Source of the DNA: Aricia agestis
Lineage: Eukaryota > Arthropoda > Insecta > Lepidoptera > Lycaenidae
Direction of reading: 5' to 3'
DNA: 64,000 nt
NCBI RefSeq assembly: GCF_905147365.1
Contig: NC_056412.1
Location: 7,246,001-7,310,000, forward strand
Shown: in pieces, positions 22,834 to 33,100 of the stretch
Layout: each line of letters starts with the position of its first letter
How positions within the stretch are numbered: the first letter of the stretch is position 1
Translations under genes and position numbers: made by a program
The notes under the pieces: generated by a model
What the model was told of the DNA's origin: nothing
The model's database searches: none
What the model saw: only the letters and a program-made list of their open reading frames with translations

Positions 22834-22996
22834 CTCGACAAGGCTTTATATGAACGTGACGTGAAAACGAATTAACCTTATATCCTTAATCTATGGAATT
22901 AACGCTTCTATCATACAAAAACGTCATTTTTGACAGTTCTACTTTACCAGCAGCGCCCATTGACATCATTGACATATTCATTTAAAGCCTTGTCGA
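22834..22996. mobile_element. MITE with CTCGACAAGGCTT ends (copy 2)
   Basis: CTCGACAAGGCTTTATATGA at the left, AAAGCCTTGTCGAA at the right, with the core ATACAAAAACGTCATTTTTG. It lies within the remains of the C-run-rich hAT-like element. Confidence 0.7.
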
Positions 22997-22999
22997 ACT

Positions 23000-23674
23000 G
23001 TATTCATCGTTTCAACATCTCGAATCTCGACCTCGATTAGTTGTTGTGGCGCTTAAGTAATTTAAAGATGGTAAAAAAATATTAGGAACGTGATATTTGG
23101 TAAGAAACTGTATTTGACGTGTATTTTAATTTCCCCTAAAAATCCCCTAGATATTTTTTCCCCCTGTTTGCCCCTAACTTGGTCGAAAACCCCTTAAGAA
23201 CGCGGCGAGCCAGAAGACGTCTGACCAAAATGACAACTGATTTAGTCACTAAATTAGGACCAGTGGAATAAGAAGCTTCTAATTAGTCTCCTATGTAGGA
23301 TCCTAGCTAGGACTTCTAAATAGGACAAGTGGAATAAGCGCTTTAGCTATCCTAGCTAGGAGTTCCTAGCTAGGATAAGTGGAATAAGCGCTTAAGTGAA
23401 ATAAGCGCTTTAGATATTCGTTATCGTGCACAAGTGTGAGAAAGTGATGTAATAACCAGAAACGTGCTCTTTTGAGTTCCCTCCAAAACTCCATCGAAAG
23501 TTTCAGTAAAGCGTCTATTACTTTACTGAATCGACCGACTTGACTTCTTGACTGTATTGACTTTATACTTAGACTTTCACTAGACTTTAACTGACCTGAC
23601 GATTATATAGGAAAAAATGTATTAAAGAATATTGTTTTCCCGCCATAATATTTAAATACTCGACACTCATGGCC
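23000..23674. other. Non-coding DNA with short repeated palindromic words
   Basis: The end of the C-run-rich hAT-like element (to about 23195), then several copies of AAGTGGAATAAGCGCTT and CCTAGCTAGGA between 23270 and 23415. No coding potential seen. Confidence 0.4.
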
Positions 23675-24012
23675 ATGGTTATAGCCGAAGTAACGGGGCT
23701 CCGGGAGAGGTTGGGAACCTCCCCGGCTTAGCCAGTCCCGGCGCCGAGGGGAACGCTTCAGTTTGCCGAAGCGTTCCCTAACTTTGGTGGAAGTCCGGTC
23801 CTTTCTGAGGTAGACCGGCCGGTCGTGGAGGAAGTCCTGTGTTTGTTAGATCCGGGACATCCCTCCTTTATACGGCTGAAGGCAAATCACAGGTGGTTTT
23901 AGTTAGTAAGAGTCTCACATACCCCCGGGGTGCTTCAGCTAACTGAGGCACATCCCCAACCCGGGGCACCCATGATGGGTTTCCCCTGCGCAAAAAAATA
24001 AAAAAATAAAAT
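23675..24012 (+). mobile_element. 5'-truncated non-LTR element or SINE with A-rich tail
   Basis: The body at 23692-24012 starts AACGGGGCTCCGGGAGAGG and ends in a (AAAAAAT)n-like tail. Its target duplication is ATGGTTATAGCCGAAGT at 23675-23691. The second copy is split by the DIRS insertion into ATGGTTAT (24013-24020) and TATAGCCGAAGT (29654-29665). GAGTCTCACATACCCCCG and similar words resemble the element at 41257-41411. Confidence 0.75.
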
Positions 24013-24033
24013 ATGGTTATTAAATCCTTGGTT

Positions 24034-24183
24034 TATTTGAAGCTTACATGCTTTGAGAGAGGCCTCCTCTGTTTTCCGGTTATTCTTCCATCTCTTTCTA
24101 ACGCTATATCTTCTATCCCTTTCCAATTCTACTCCCAACACCAGCAGGGCGCGAGATTGCAGGCTCGGCGCCATCCGCCATTG
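24034..24183 (+). repeat. DIRS left inverted terminal repeat
   Basis: 150 bp from TATTTGAAGCTTACATGC to GGCGCCATCCGCCATTG, matched by its inverse at 29460-29609 without a mismatch that I could see. Outside it, the extreme left end (24018-24033) is unique to this side and is copied in the internal complementary region. Confidence 0.9.
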
Positions 24184-24561
24184 GCGTTCTGTTTTCCGAA
24201 GCGACAAGAACGTATTTAATAAGTGCTTAGTGAAATTTGTTTCTAAAAATAGATTCAAGTTCATTTGTTCGTTTGTGCTGCAACTTGTGAAATCCATTCA
24301 CGTAAGTTCACACAATTATTTCCATGTTGATTTTAAATTATTTTAACGGTGCTACCGTTCGAATCTAAGCACACATTATTTCTAAATTATTCTAACGCTT
24401 TCTAGTTTTGAAATTTAGTTTTCATACTGTAGATAAGTTTAATTTTAACGGTTGTGAATATTCAATCATAATTTCTAAGCATTATTAGTGATTTAATATT
24501 TTTTTCGTTTTTCACAACTACCTTCAATTTTTGGTCCAGAAAAGAAAAATTTTTTCAGACA

Positions 24562-25983
24562 ATGGACAACACGGCGGACAATATAGCGAACGATATTTCT
24601 GAATCAAGAATGATTCCTAGTTCGAATAAAGCCGATCACAGGCGTCGGATTAGTACTAGTAGCAGTTCTAGCAATAGTTCAAGCTCCTCAAGCTCGTCCG
24701 CGTCGTCGGGGTCCGATCGTAGGAAAAAACGATCCAAGCGACGTAGTAATCGTCATCGTCGTAAAAGTAAAAAGAGTAAACGAGATTTCGAGGATAAAAG
24801 AATCACTAACTTGACAAATGAAATAATTGAGTTACGTAATCAAATTTCATATCATGGCGGCTTGTCTAACAATTTGTGTGAAATATTGCCGCAGCCGCCT
24901 GCACCACCGCGTGGCGAGGCTTATGATAGCGATGTTTTAGACGATAGTGTAAGCGGAATTATTTATAAAGATGTTGACGGAGTTAGTTTGTTACCAGATA
25001 ATGAACAGCAACAATTTAAATTTGACCTTGAAATAAAATTAAAGGAACCCGCCGTTCCGAAAGCGCCTGATAGTTACATAAATAATTTAAATGAAATACA
25101 GTATTTTAATAGGAGCGAATGGAGTGAGGTTAGGTATGCTGAAGTGCAAAAATTATACAATCACACCCCTGGTTTCATAGACCTTGACTGTAATGACGAA
25201 GTTAAGGAATATGACCAGTTGAAACACCTAACGTATGCGGACAAAGCATACGCAGCCATTACCTTTTGTGCTCTCAAACAAAGAGAAGCACTTGCTGCAT
25301 CCTTAACGGACCTACTTGCATGGGCCCGCGAGGAACAAAATGTTAGCCCGTTGGGACTTCAGGAAAAGGTGACACAGCTCTTTTCTCAAGGTGAATTCCA
25401 TAAGGTCTCGTCAGACCTGCTGCAACTGGTGTGTGGACATAGAGCTGAAGTGATTCAGATGCGACGAGATGGCATCACTAATTATGTCCGTGACCCTCTA
25501 GTAAAAGTTGCCCTCCGTAAGATTCCGCCATCGGATCGTCATCTGTTTGGCGCTGAAAACTTTACATCGGCACTTGAGAAGTTTGGGGGTATAAAAAAGG
25601 CATTTCGGCCTCTCACCAGGCCTAGTTCGGGTTCTGCTTCGCAAGCAGGACCTAGTAAGGCTTTGCGCCTCCCCTTGCAGGGGCCGGCTTATTTTACAGG
25701 GCCCTCGCAGGGTACCAATAAAACCTGTTGTAGTGGATCTTCACATCAACAATACCAGCCCTCGCAGGGCGCATATTACCACCAGTCTTCGCAAGGCTAT
25801 ACTCACGGTTGTTCTTCTAAAGGAAAAAATTTTCATAATGCCGACCGCCGCATGGGAGGCTATAAAAATCCCTTTCGTTCGACTGGAAACAATCAGAACA
25901 AGCCCAGTCAAGGTAAAACCAACCGTAAACGAGCTGGAGGCCAGCCTGATTATAACTCCTCGTCAAAAAAACGAAAATTCTGA
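24562..25983 (+). CDS. DIRS ORF1, gag-like protein, 473 aa
   Basis: Starts at an ATG in a good context (MDNTADNIANDISESR). It has a serine tract and a strongly basic stretch (RRKKRSKRRSNRHRRKSKKS) near residues 30-80, a folded middle (about 150-350), and a Q/S/G-rich C-terminus with repeated PSQG-type words ending SSKKRKF. No zinc knuckle is seen. Position and composition match the putative nucleocapsid/gag ORF of DIRS elements. It overlaps the RT frame by up to 250 nt. Its function is inferred from position. Confidence 0.82.
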   Translation: MDNTADNIANDISESRMIPSSNKADHRRRISTSSSSSNSSSSSSSSASSGSDRRKKRSKRRSNRHRRKSKKSKRDFEDKRITNLTNEIIELRNQISYHGGLSNNLCEILPQPPAPPRGEAYDSDVLDDSVSGIIYKDVDGVSLLPDNEQQQFKFDLEIKLKEPAVPKAPDSYINNLNEIQYFNRSEWSEVRYAEVQKLYNHTPGFIDLDCNDEVKEYDQLKHLTYADKAYAAITFCALKQREALAASLTDLLAWAREEQNVSPLGLQEKVTQLFSQGEFHKVSSDLLQLVCGHRAEVIQMRRDGITNYVRDPLVKVALRKIPPSDRHLFGAENFTSALEKFGGIKKAFRPLTRPSSGSASQAGPSKALRLPLQGPAYFTGPSQGTNKTCCSGSSHQQYQPSQGAYYHQSSQGYTHGCSSKGKNFHNADRRMGGYKNPFRSTGNNQNKPSQGKTNRKRAGGQPDYNSSSKKRKF

Positions 25984-27859
25984 CTCTCGAATCTTCAAAG
26001 CAGGGAGGTTGCGGCAGTATCGTCATCGTTGGGCGAAACTAGGTGCCCCTCAGTCCCTGCTTCGTATAATAAAAGGTTACCGTATACCTTTCCATCAAAA
26101 ACCACCGCTAATGACACCCCAGTTGTTAGGCAACACTTTTGTGACCAGAGAGTCCGAATCAATGACTGCTATAATAAGCACAATGAAGAACCAGGGTGTA
26201 CTAGAAGTGGCAAAGCCATCGCCGAGCTTCCTGTCCACGATGTTTCTTGTGCCCAAGAGCGACGGATCCGATCGTCCGATATTCAACCTAAAAGCTCTCA
26301 ACGACTACGTAATTACAAAGCCGTTCAAGCTTATAAACATGTTTCGTGTGCCGGGATTTCTACAGCCAAACGATTGGCTGTGCAAAGTAGACATCTCGCA
26401 GGCGTACTTTCACCTTCCAATTGCCACGGGTCACAGAAGATTTTTACGTCTAATCTATCGAGGACAGCTTTTGGAAATTACTTGTCTTCCTTTCGGCCTC
26501 AGCACTGCGCCCAGAGTTTTCACATCTCTGACGAATTGGATCGCGGAGACTCTTCGGGACCAAAACCTGAGAGTAATCGTTTATTGCGACGATTTTCTCA
26601 TTGCACACCAAGACAAACTCATTCTTCAGAGCCACTGCCAAGTGTTAATCAACCGTCTCCAGTACCTAGGCTGGCAGATAAATCAGGAAAAATCTATGAC
26701 TCAACCCCTGAAAGCTCTAGATTTCCTGGGCATCACGTGGAATCCTTGGAACAATACAAAATGTCTTCCTGTAGACAAAATTCGAACCATCAAACAGAAA
26801 ATTTCATGTGTATTATCCCTGGGCGAAACATGTTTGGAAGACCTACAAAGCCTAATAGGAATATTAAACTTTGCGACGTTCGTCGTACCCAGAGGCAAGT
26901 TACACCTTCGAGCGTTACTCAGGTTCCTCAAACCGTTACTACGCGCACCAGCCAGACGAATGGTGCACATTCCAAGCGAAGTGTCATCAGAACTAAGATG
27001 GTGGTTTCAGGAATGTCATCGCACGACTCCAATTCATCTCCCACCACCAACCCACTTCGTGACAACAGATGCTTCCGACGTAGCGTGGGGTGCGCAAGTA
27101 GACAACCAGTCGTTGTCAGGAAGCTGGAGTGTTGCAGAACAACATCTTCACTGCAACATAAAAGAAATGCTAGCGATTTTAAAGGTCCTCGAGAGCCACG
27201 GTCACTCATTAGCTCAAACAACAACACTCTTCCAGTGCGACAACAAAACAGTTGTAGCTTATCTGCGAAACGAGGGGGGGATGAAATCATTTCCACTGAT
27301 GACGACGACTTACAGAGTGTTCGAACTTCTGGATCGCTTTCAAATAAATCTGACAGCTCAGTACCTTCCCGGCATGTTCAACAGCACGGCCGATCACCTA
27401 TCGCGACACAAGATGCCATCCGAGTGGCATCTGGTACAGACATGCACAGAGAAAATTTTCACCAAATTCGGGACACCGATAATAGACCTACTAGCATCGA
27501 GTCGAGCCCACGTGGTCTCCAATTACGTATCTCTGGACCTGAACGACAATCAGGCAGTATTCCACGATGCATTTTCCCGGCGGTGGAATTATCACCTTGC
27601 GTGGCTATTTCCACCCCCATATCTGATGCCGAAGGTGCTATCCCATCTCAACTCAGCGCGGGGATTATATCTGATCGTAGCCCCACGATGGAATCGTGTA
27701 TTTTGGAGAGCAGATTTGAAGAGCCGTGCGGTAGCGGCTCCATACACAATCAAAAATCTTGCTCAGAACCTGATAGATACTGCGACGGGTCTGCCACCAA
27801 CCAGATGTCAGGAAATGACTCTAGAGGTCTGGATATGTGGGGGTGGTCTACGAGCTTAA
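25733..27859 (+). CDS. DIRS ORF2: reverse transcriptase, RNase H and methyltransferase-like domain
   Basis: This 708-codon open frame starts at a non-ATG codon inside ORF1, so the true start is unknown; conserved sequence begins near residue 90. RT motifs: RPIFNLKALNDYV, WLCKVDISQAYFHLP (Asp 220), FGLSTAPRVF and the catalytic YCDD (284-287). RNase H: TTDASDVAWGAQ (446), KEMLAI (478), CDNKTVVAYL (503) and STADHLSR (554). Residues about 579-655 (IIDLLASSR, DAFSRRWNY, AWLFPPPYLMPKVL) match the methyltransferase-like segment found after RNase H in DIRS proteins. It makes the cDNA copy. It overlaps the recombinase ORF by 25 nt. Confidence 0.92.
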   Translation: MDLHINNTSPRRAHITTSLRKAILTVVLLKEKIFIMPTAAWEAIKIPFVRLETIRTSPVKVKPTVNELEASLIITPRQKNENSDSRIFKAGRLRQYRHRWAKLGAPQSLLRIIKGYRIPFHQKPPLMTPQLLGNTFVTRESESMTAIISTMKNQGVLEVAKPSPSFLSTMFLVPKSDGSDRPIFNLKALNDYVITKPFKLINMFRVPGFLQPNDWLCKVDISQAYFHLPIATGHRRFLRLIYRGQLLEITCLPFGLSTAPRVFTSLTNWIAETLRDQNLRVIVYCDDFLIAHQDKLILQSHCQVLINRLQYLGWQINQEKSMTQPLKALDFLGITWNPWNNTKCLPVDKIRTIKQKISCVLSLGETCLEDLQSLIGILNFATFVVPRGKLHLRALLRFLKPLLRAPARRMVHIPSEVSSELRWWFQECHRTTPIHLPPPTHFVTTDASDVAWGAQVDNQSLSGSWSVAEQHLHCNIKEMLAILKVLESHGHSLAQTTTLFQCDNKTVVAYLRNEGGMKSFPLMTTTYRVFELLDRFQINLTAQYLPGMFNSTADHLSRHKMPSEWHLVQTCTEKIFTKFGTPIIDLLASSRAHVVSNYVSLDLNDNQAVFHDAFSRRWNYHLAWLFPPPYLMPKVLSHLNSARGLYLIVAPRWNRVFWRADLKSRAVAAPYTIKNLAQNLIDTATGLPPTRCQEMTLEVWICGGGLRA

Positions 27860-28818
27860 ATGATTGGTCTGAGAACCAGGTACATTTACTCAGGTCTTCT
27901 TGGAGGTCTTCGACTCTTAAAACCTATGAGGTAGCTTGGAGGAGGTGGATTGACTGGGCAAGCAGTCATAATATTGATCCTCAACACCCTAGCGGACCAG
28001 TATTAGCAAGATATCTCGCAGACCTGCACATTGTTAACAAATTGTCATACAGCACAATCTTAGTGCACAAATCTGTGGTATCGACCTTATGCAGCATTGA
28101 AGACAATAGTAAACTTAGTTCGCACGTCCTGGTCAAACACATACTAAAATCGATTGCCTTATCTAAGCCTATTCTTCGCAATCGCTTTGTTTGGGATATT
28201 GACAAATTGGCATCCTTTCTTTCCAATGTTAGTATAGACAAAAGAAGTGCTTTCTCTGTTTCGAGACATACTGCAACCTTGCTTCTTTTATGTTCGGGTA
28301 GACGTGTGCACGATTTGACCTTATTGGCTGTAGATTCAGACCATTTGGTTGAGGATAGTGACAGCTTAATATTATGGCCTCTATTTGGTTCAAAGACCGA
28401 CAGTGCTAATTACAGACAATCTGGCTGGAGGCTATTATCAAACGCTAATAACCATAATTTAAATCCAGTTTTTTGGGTAAAGACGTTGGTAAATTTGCAT
28501 CATGAGAAACGAGCATTAAGTAATTGCTCAAATCTATTTCTTACGATTAGGGGCCAAGTTAAAGCAGCCAGCAGAACTGTTATTGCGGGCTGGATTAAGT
28601 CTGTGCTAGCTGATGCGGGCATTAGTGCTCCCCCTGGCAGCATACGGTCAGCTGTTGCATCCAAAAACTGGGCTAACAACTTGCCCTTAGATGAAATTCT
28701 GGCTAGGGGTAATTGGCGTTCTAGCAACACATTTGCACGCTTTTACAAGAGAGAGATAATGTTAGCATCTGCTAGCAATGATACTAATGTCACTAACAAT
28801 TTCAATTCTGTAAATTAA
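27835..28818 (+). CDS. DIRS ORF3: tyrosine recombinase, 327 aa
   Basis: I start at the ATG at 27835 (MWGWSTSLNDWS), 25 nt before the RT frame stops; this frame is open upstream as far as 26029. The N-terminal core-binding part (SSTLKTYEVAWRRWIDWA) is followed by the catalytic half: first arginine in CSGRRVHDL (156/157), lysine region GSKTDS, second arginine in GSIRSAVAS (271, where the usual His of HxxR is replaced), tryptophan at 294 in ARGNWRSSNTF, and the nucleophile tyrosine 304 in ARFYKRE. In the DIRS model, this enzyme integrates the circular intermediate without duplicating the target. The frame looks intact. Confidence 0.92.
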   Translation: MWGWSTSLNDWSENQVHLLRSSWRSSTLKTYEVAWRRWIDWASSHNIDPQHPSGPVLARYLADLHIVNKLSYSTILVHKSVVSTLCSIEDNSKLSSHVLVKHILKSIALSKPILRNRFVWDIDKLASFLSNVSIDKRSAFSVSRHTATLLLLCSGRRVHDLTLLAVDSDHLVEDSDSLILWPLFGSKTDSANYRQSGWRLLSNANNHNLNPVFWVKTLVNLHHEKRALSNCSNLFLTIRGQVKAASRTVIAGWIKSVLADAGISAPPGSIRSAVASKNWANNLPLDEILARGNWRSSNTFARFYKREIMLASASNDTNVTNNFNSVN

Positions 28819-29330
28819 AATCAATTAATATTGTTATCTATTTAATGATAATACTTACCTAGTCCTATTATTGCAATAGTATTAGGATCAGTTTTCGACA
28901 CTGCATTGATTAATATTTTTATTATTGTTGTACCTATCCTAACTATCTTTGATTTAACCCCTAATTTTGTAATGTCTGTAAGTATATTATGGACACTACT
29001 ACTATTAAATTGCATTTAGCATTATTTGTATAATATGTTGTTCTTTAACTATTGTTGTACCTGAGGTATTCAAACTACTTTAGTGTTGAATTTATTTTAT
29101 ATTTCATCATTAATATAGTTATTACTTTTTGATACCTTTATATTTTCATTTATTATTCTTATTTAACAGTGATTCCAATTCCACCTTAATTAAAGGTTCC
29201 TAGGCTCATTCTCAGCCTATGTTAGCATAATATTATAAATTATAATTTTATTTTTCCCCATTGGTAACCTATCACATATGGTTCCAAAATTCACATTGGC
29301 GTTCCCCAACACCAGGCGATAACAAACACG
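28819..29330 (+). other. DIRS 3' non-coding region
   Basis: AT-rich sequence between the recombinase stop and the internal complementary region. No open frame; includes GGTTCCTAGGCTCATTCTC near 29200. It is part of the element. Confidence 0.7.
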
Positions 29331-29430
29331 TCTCAAAGCATGTAAGCTTCAAATAAACCAAGGATTTAATAGACGCGTTTTTCCTGAAATAAAAACGCAT
29401 ATTAAATACTTACCTTATTTGAAGCTTACA
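29331..29430 (+). repeat. DIRS internal complementary region (circle-junction template)
   Basis: 29331-29371 is the exact reverse complement of the left end (24018-24058). 29369-29430 is the exact reverse complement of the right end (29595-29656). The two overlap at ATA, the complement of the TAT crossover triplet. This is the sequence needed to template end-joining in the DIRS replication model. Confidence 0.93.
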
Positions 29431-29459
29431 CAGTAATTTCTGCCTGGTGCTTTCGACCT

Positions 29460-29609
29460 CAATGGCGGATGGCGCCGAGCCTGCAATCTCGCGCCCTGCT
29501 GGTGTTGGGAGTAGAATTGGAAAGGGATAGAAGATATAGCGTTAGAAAGAGATGGAAGAATAACCGGAAAACAGAGGAGGCCTCTCTCAAAGCATGTAAG
29601 CTTCAAATA
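29460..29609 (-). repeat. DIRS right inverted terminal repeat
   Basis: Inverse of 24034-24183. It is followed by a right-end-specific tail (29610-29656, AAGGTAAGTATTTAATATGC...) that is also mirrored in the internal complementary region. Confidence 0.9.
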
Positions 29610-29656
29610 AGGTAAGTATTTAATATGCGTTTTTATTTCAGGAAAAACGCGTCTAT

Positions 29657-30155
29657 AGCCGAAGTGCCATTATAAGAAAAAAAATACAAATGTCAGATTT
29701 CACATCATGAATGCTTTTCAATCATTGATGTTTTCTGAAATTCTGATGTTTTCAATACGGTAGCTTTTAACTTTAGCTGAAATTTAGTTTTATTAACTTG
29801 TAACTTTGTAGTAGTTTCTTTCTCCAAAATAATAATCTCCCAAGTTTTAAGTGTTTTGATCTAGAAACCGTACATAAATTAACATCGGAAGTAAATGTGA
29901 GTTTGTTTTAATTGTTCTAAACTGTGGTTTTAAATAGTTGCGAGTTGAGACTTGCGAATAAATTTAGTAATGTCTTCAAAAATATATAAATTGCTGTCAG
30001 CTGAGTATCCATTTTCTTGTTTTATTTAGTACATCTTAATGTTGATATGTATTAAATATGTAGGTTCCTACCTACTCTTTTGTATGTTATTTCAGTAATT
30101 GTGGCATGAGTATTCTATGTAAATATTTTAAACTGTTTTCTGTAATAGATACGCA
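29657..30155 (+). other. Upstream region and 5' UTR of the PHF21-like gene
   Basis: Contains the right half of the interrupted 17-bp duplication and then AT-rich DNA. A splice acceptor (CTGTAATAG) at about 30147 lies nine bases before the start codon, so a non-coding first exon probably lies between 29700 and 30000. GGAAGTAAATGTGAG at about 29887 is one possible region for its donor. No promoter motif is clear. Confidence 0.4.
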
Positions 30156-33100
30156 ATGGAAGTTTCGAATGAAATAAAGGAAGATATTCGGAAAACGCAA
30201 TCAGAGTTAAGAAATGCTATTCGAATTCATCAGGTAATTTATTTTTTATCTTAGATATTATAATACATTACTCAAGCAAATGACTTCAAAAATTACTTTG
30301 TTTTAGATTTGGGTTGCGCGTTTGCAAGAGGACGAAAATGTAAGATTTTAAAATAGCAATAACATACTGTTATTTTGTATTTAAATTGCTAAATTCTGGC
30401 ATTTACTTTTCAGAATATACACATTAAGTGTAAAGTAAATGAAGCTGAAAAAGATATTATTGCGATTGGTCAAGCCCAAGTAAGTAATTATCTTTACCAT
30501 GTCCTACACCTTTTATATAATATTTAAAACAGAATATTGAGATAAGAAAATATTTTAATAATTTTCTACCATGGTCTCTGACATTTTTTATGATAATGTT
30601 TTTAGAAAAGGGTTGTGGATAGACTAAGAAGAGAATTAGAGTTGTATCAACAGAGGTTAAGGGCTCGCAACAAGCAGGTGAGCGTTGACAATGACAATCG
30701 CTATGTTGCACAGCAGTTGAGAGATCATCAGATGCAACATCGAGGCAGGGGGCGTACTGTTTCCTTGCTGAAGCCATCCGTTCTGAACGAAATTCAAGTC
30801 AAAGCCGAGAATGTTCACGAGGATAATAGATCAGATTCAGATATTGAAAACAAGAGCAATGAAAAAGAAAATTCTAACAACAGTGAGACGGATGAGAAGG
30901 ACAAATATGTCAGGAAATATTCCCACCAGGCAAATATTGTCCAAGATAGCAGAAGCCATTTTGCTAATGCTCTTAACAAAGTGAAGGAATCATTTATGTA
31001 GGTGACCTTTATATTTAATACCGACACTCAGTTAGTTTCTTTTATGATTTTGGTGCCTGCATAGTTATGGGTCCTTTCAGATTTAATATAGATACTTTTT
31101 GTTAAAGTAACAGGTAAAATCTGAATTGACAAACATAATATGCATCATAATTAGGGCTCGGATTTATATGTAAATACATATTTTTATTTTACGCGATTTT
31201 CGGTATAGAATGTGTTTTTTACATGAATTATCATGTCAAGACTGTGAAAAACCAAGTTTTATTTTCCATATTTTTCCATATTTTAGGGTTTTACAAAGAT
31301 AAGTCCATATTTTGCAAAAAAATGTCACAATCATCCATATTTTCACAAAAAAAAAAAAAGTACGTTCCCGCCACCATGCGGCTTCGTATTTCGTTCCTCT
31401 CGCGTTTTATCGTCGTATTTTGTTTCCAAATAAGATTATTGAAGAAATAGAAAATAAAGTTTCAGATGCTGAAGATCCTGTTGTTGACATGGCTAAACAA
31501 AAATTGAAGTACCTATGTTTCATTCTTCGGATAAAATAAAGGATTTAAGTAATACCAGAGACCAGGCAGAGATCATTTAGTCAATACCTATTATTTTCTA
31601 TAATAAAGACTTTTCCAAACTAAATACCTATGCTTTCCGGCATAGCTATGCCATATAAATATGCTATGATTACTAGCATAGCATATTTCCAGTTGTTAAA
31701 TGTTTGTTTAAATGTCATGAGTGACTCTTTTCTTATCTACCTAACAATGTTTAATAATTATTGTAATTTAATAACTACTCCATATTTTTTCTATATATTT
31801 TTTATTTTATACTCCATATTTTTTCCATATTTTCGATTACTTAGTCCATATTTTATGTACATATTTTGGATTTTTTAATACATATTTTTGCGGGCCCTAA
31901 TCATAATATATTACTATTGTATAGATTTTAATATAAATTGTTTTTTAATTTTATTATAAATATTAATCTTCTATGTATATAACATTTTTACAAGGTAAAA
32001 AAGGTTTGTCTTTCTGTTACATTGCGAAGTAGTCTTTTGATGAGAATACAGTGAATCAACACATAACATGTTTCAAAATGGATTACTTAATTAATGATTT
32101 TTGTGGAGTTTGCATTTTTGGGAAAAAATTGTACTTGGTACATGTTGTTGTAGATTCTGATATTTATCCATAAGACTCACTGAATTCTTAACTGAGAATT
32201 ATACATATGTGTGAATTGCACTATCAACAAATTAATTGTACATGTTTAGTGAGGATAAGATACAAGAAGATTGGTCAGAGCACAGATCGGATTCTGAATC
32301 GTCACGTGGCACAGACCTGTCACCTACTCCGTCCCCTCCACCATTGCCCAAGTCGGGTGAACAAATCACAAAGGAAGTTTTTATGAGGTAAACATACCAT
32401 ATTTATTATACTATACATAGTATAGGATATTACATATAACGAAACTTTTTTTTTCGAAAACAGTATTTTAAATATTACATCTTACAAAGCCTTACTTTCG
32501 TATGGAAAGGATTAAAATAGGACCAGTAGCTCTACCATGAGTTTAAAGCTATAGTATTTATCGATACTCGATACCGACTACGTAAATATTTAGTATGGCG
32601 ATTTTAGTTCCGCAAGTAACCGCCGTGTCCGTTTTGTCCGTGGGAGAGCCATGCTTCGGCACGAATGGGCCGGCTCGACCGGAGAAATACCACGGCCTCA
32701 CGCTGTGTTTCGCCGAGTGAGTGAGTTTACCGGAGGCCCAATCCCCTACCCCTCCCTAGAAATGCCGCAGTTGAAAAACAATTTGTTACCCCAGGAGGGT
32801 ACCAACTGCGTTGGAGAATCCCTCTCTGGACGTCCATGCTCAGGAACCCCTGGAACTGAACGTGGACGTCCAGGCTGCCCCTCGTATTCTGGGGAGGGCA
32901 AAACTGCGCTCCAATCTGCTCGGGGCAAGAGCAAACACAAAGGCACCCCCCTCTATATTAAACAGGGATTTTTGTAATATCAGATGATTACACTCCAACC
33001 TTAATTCATTACCATCCATTACCACCTTGAGACGGCAAAGCCGGCTTTGCTCTTTTTAACCGAGACGCAGATATCATCTCCGAGTGACACATCATACCTT

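Larger units (their letters stand above)
24018..29656 (+). mobile_element. Complete DIRS-type tyrosine-recombinase retrotransposon
   Basis: Three overlapping ORFs (gag-like, RT/RNase H/methyltransferase-like, tyrosine recombinase) lie between 150-bp inverted terminal repeats (24034-24183 and 29460-29609). A 100-bp internal complementary region (29331-29430) reads as the reverse complement of the joined right and left ends. There are no LTRs, integrase or protease, and no target duplication. This is the DIRS1 architecture: replication through a circular DNA whose junction is copied from the internal complementary region, followed by recombinase-mediated integration. All three frames are open, so the copy may be young. 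Confidence 0.93.

Noticed and set aside
24053..24346. Small ORFs in the DIRS left terminal repeat and its inverse (23935-24297, 29415-29606)
   Set aside because: They lie inside inverted repeats, occur in both orientations and overlap nothing conserved.
24018..29656. Reading this element as an LTR retrotransposon
   Set aside because: No direct LTRs, primer-binding site, protease or DDE integrase. A tyrosine recombinase and internal complementary region are present instead.
30606..31001. Treating the 128-codon frame ending FM-stop as a separate short gene or the gene's end
   Set aside because: A donor (AT|GTAGGT) at 30998 precedes the stop, and the next exon (32250) continues in phase.
31312..31539. 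Possible host exon in the hAT-type element of PHF21-like intron 4
   Set aside because: It lies between the 8-bp duplications of the element, so it belongs to the insertion.
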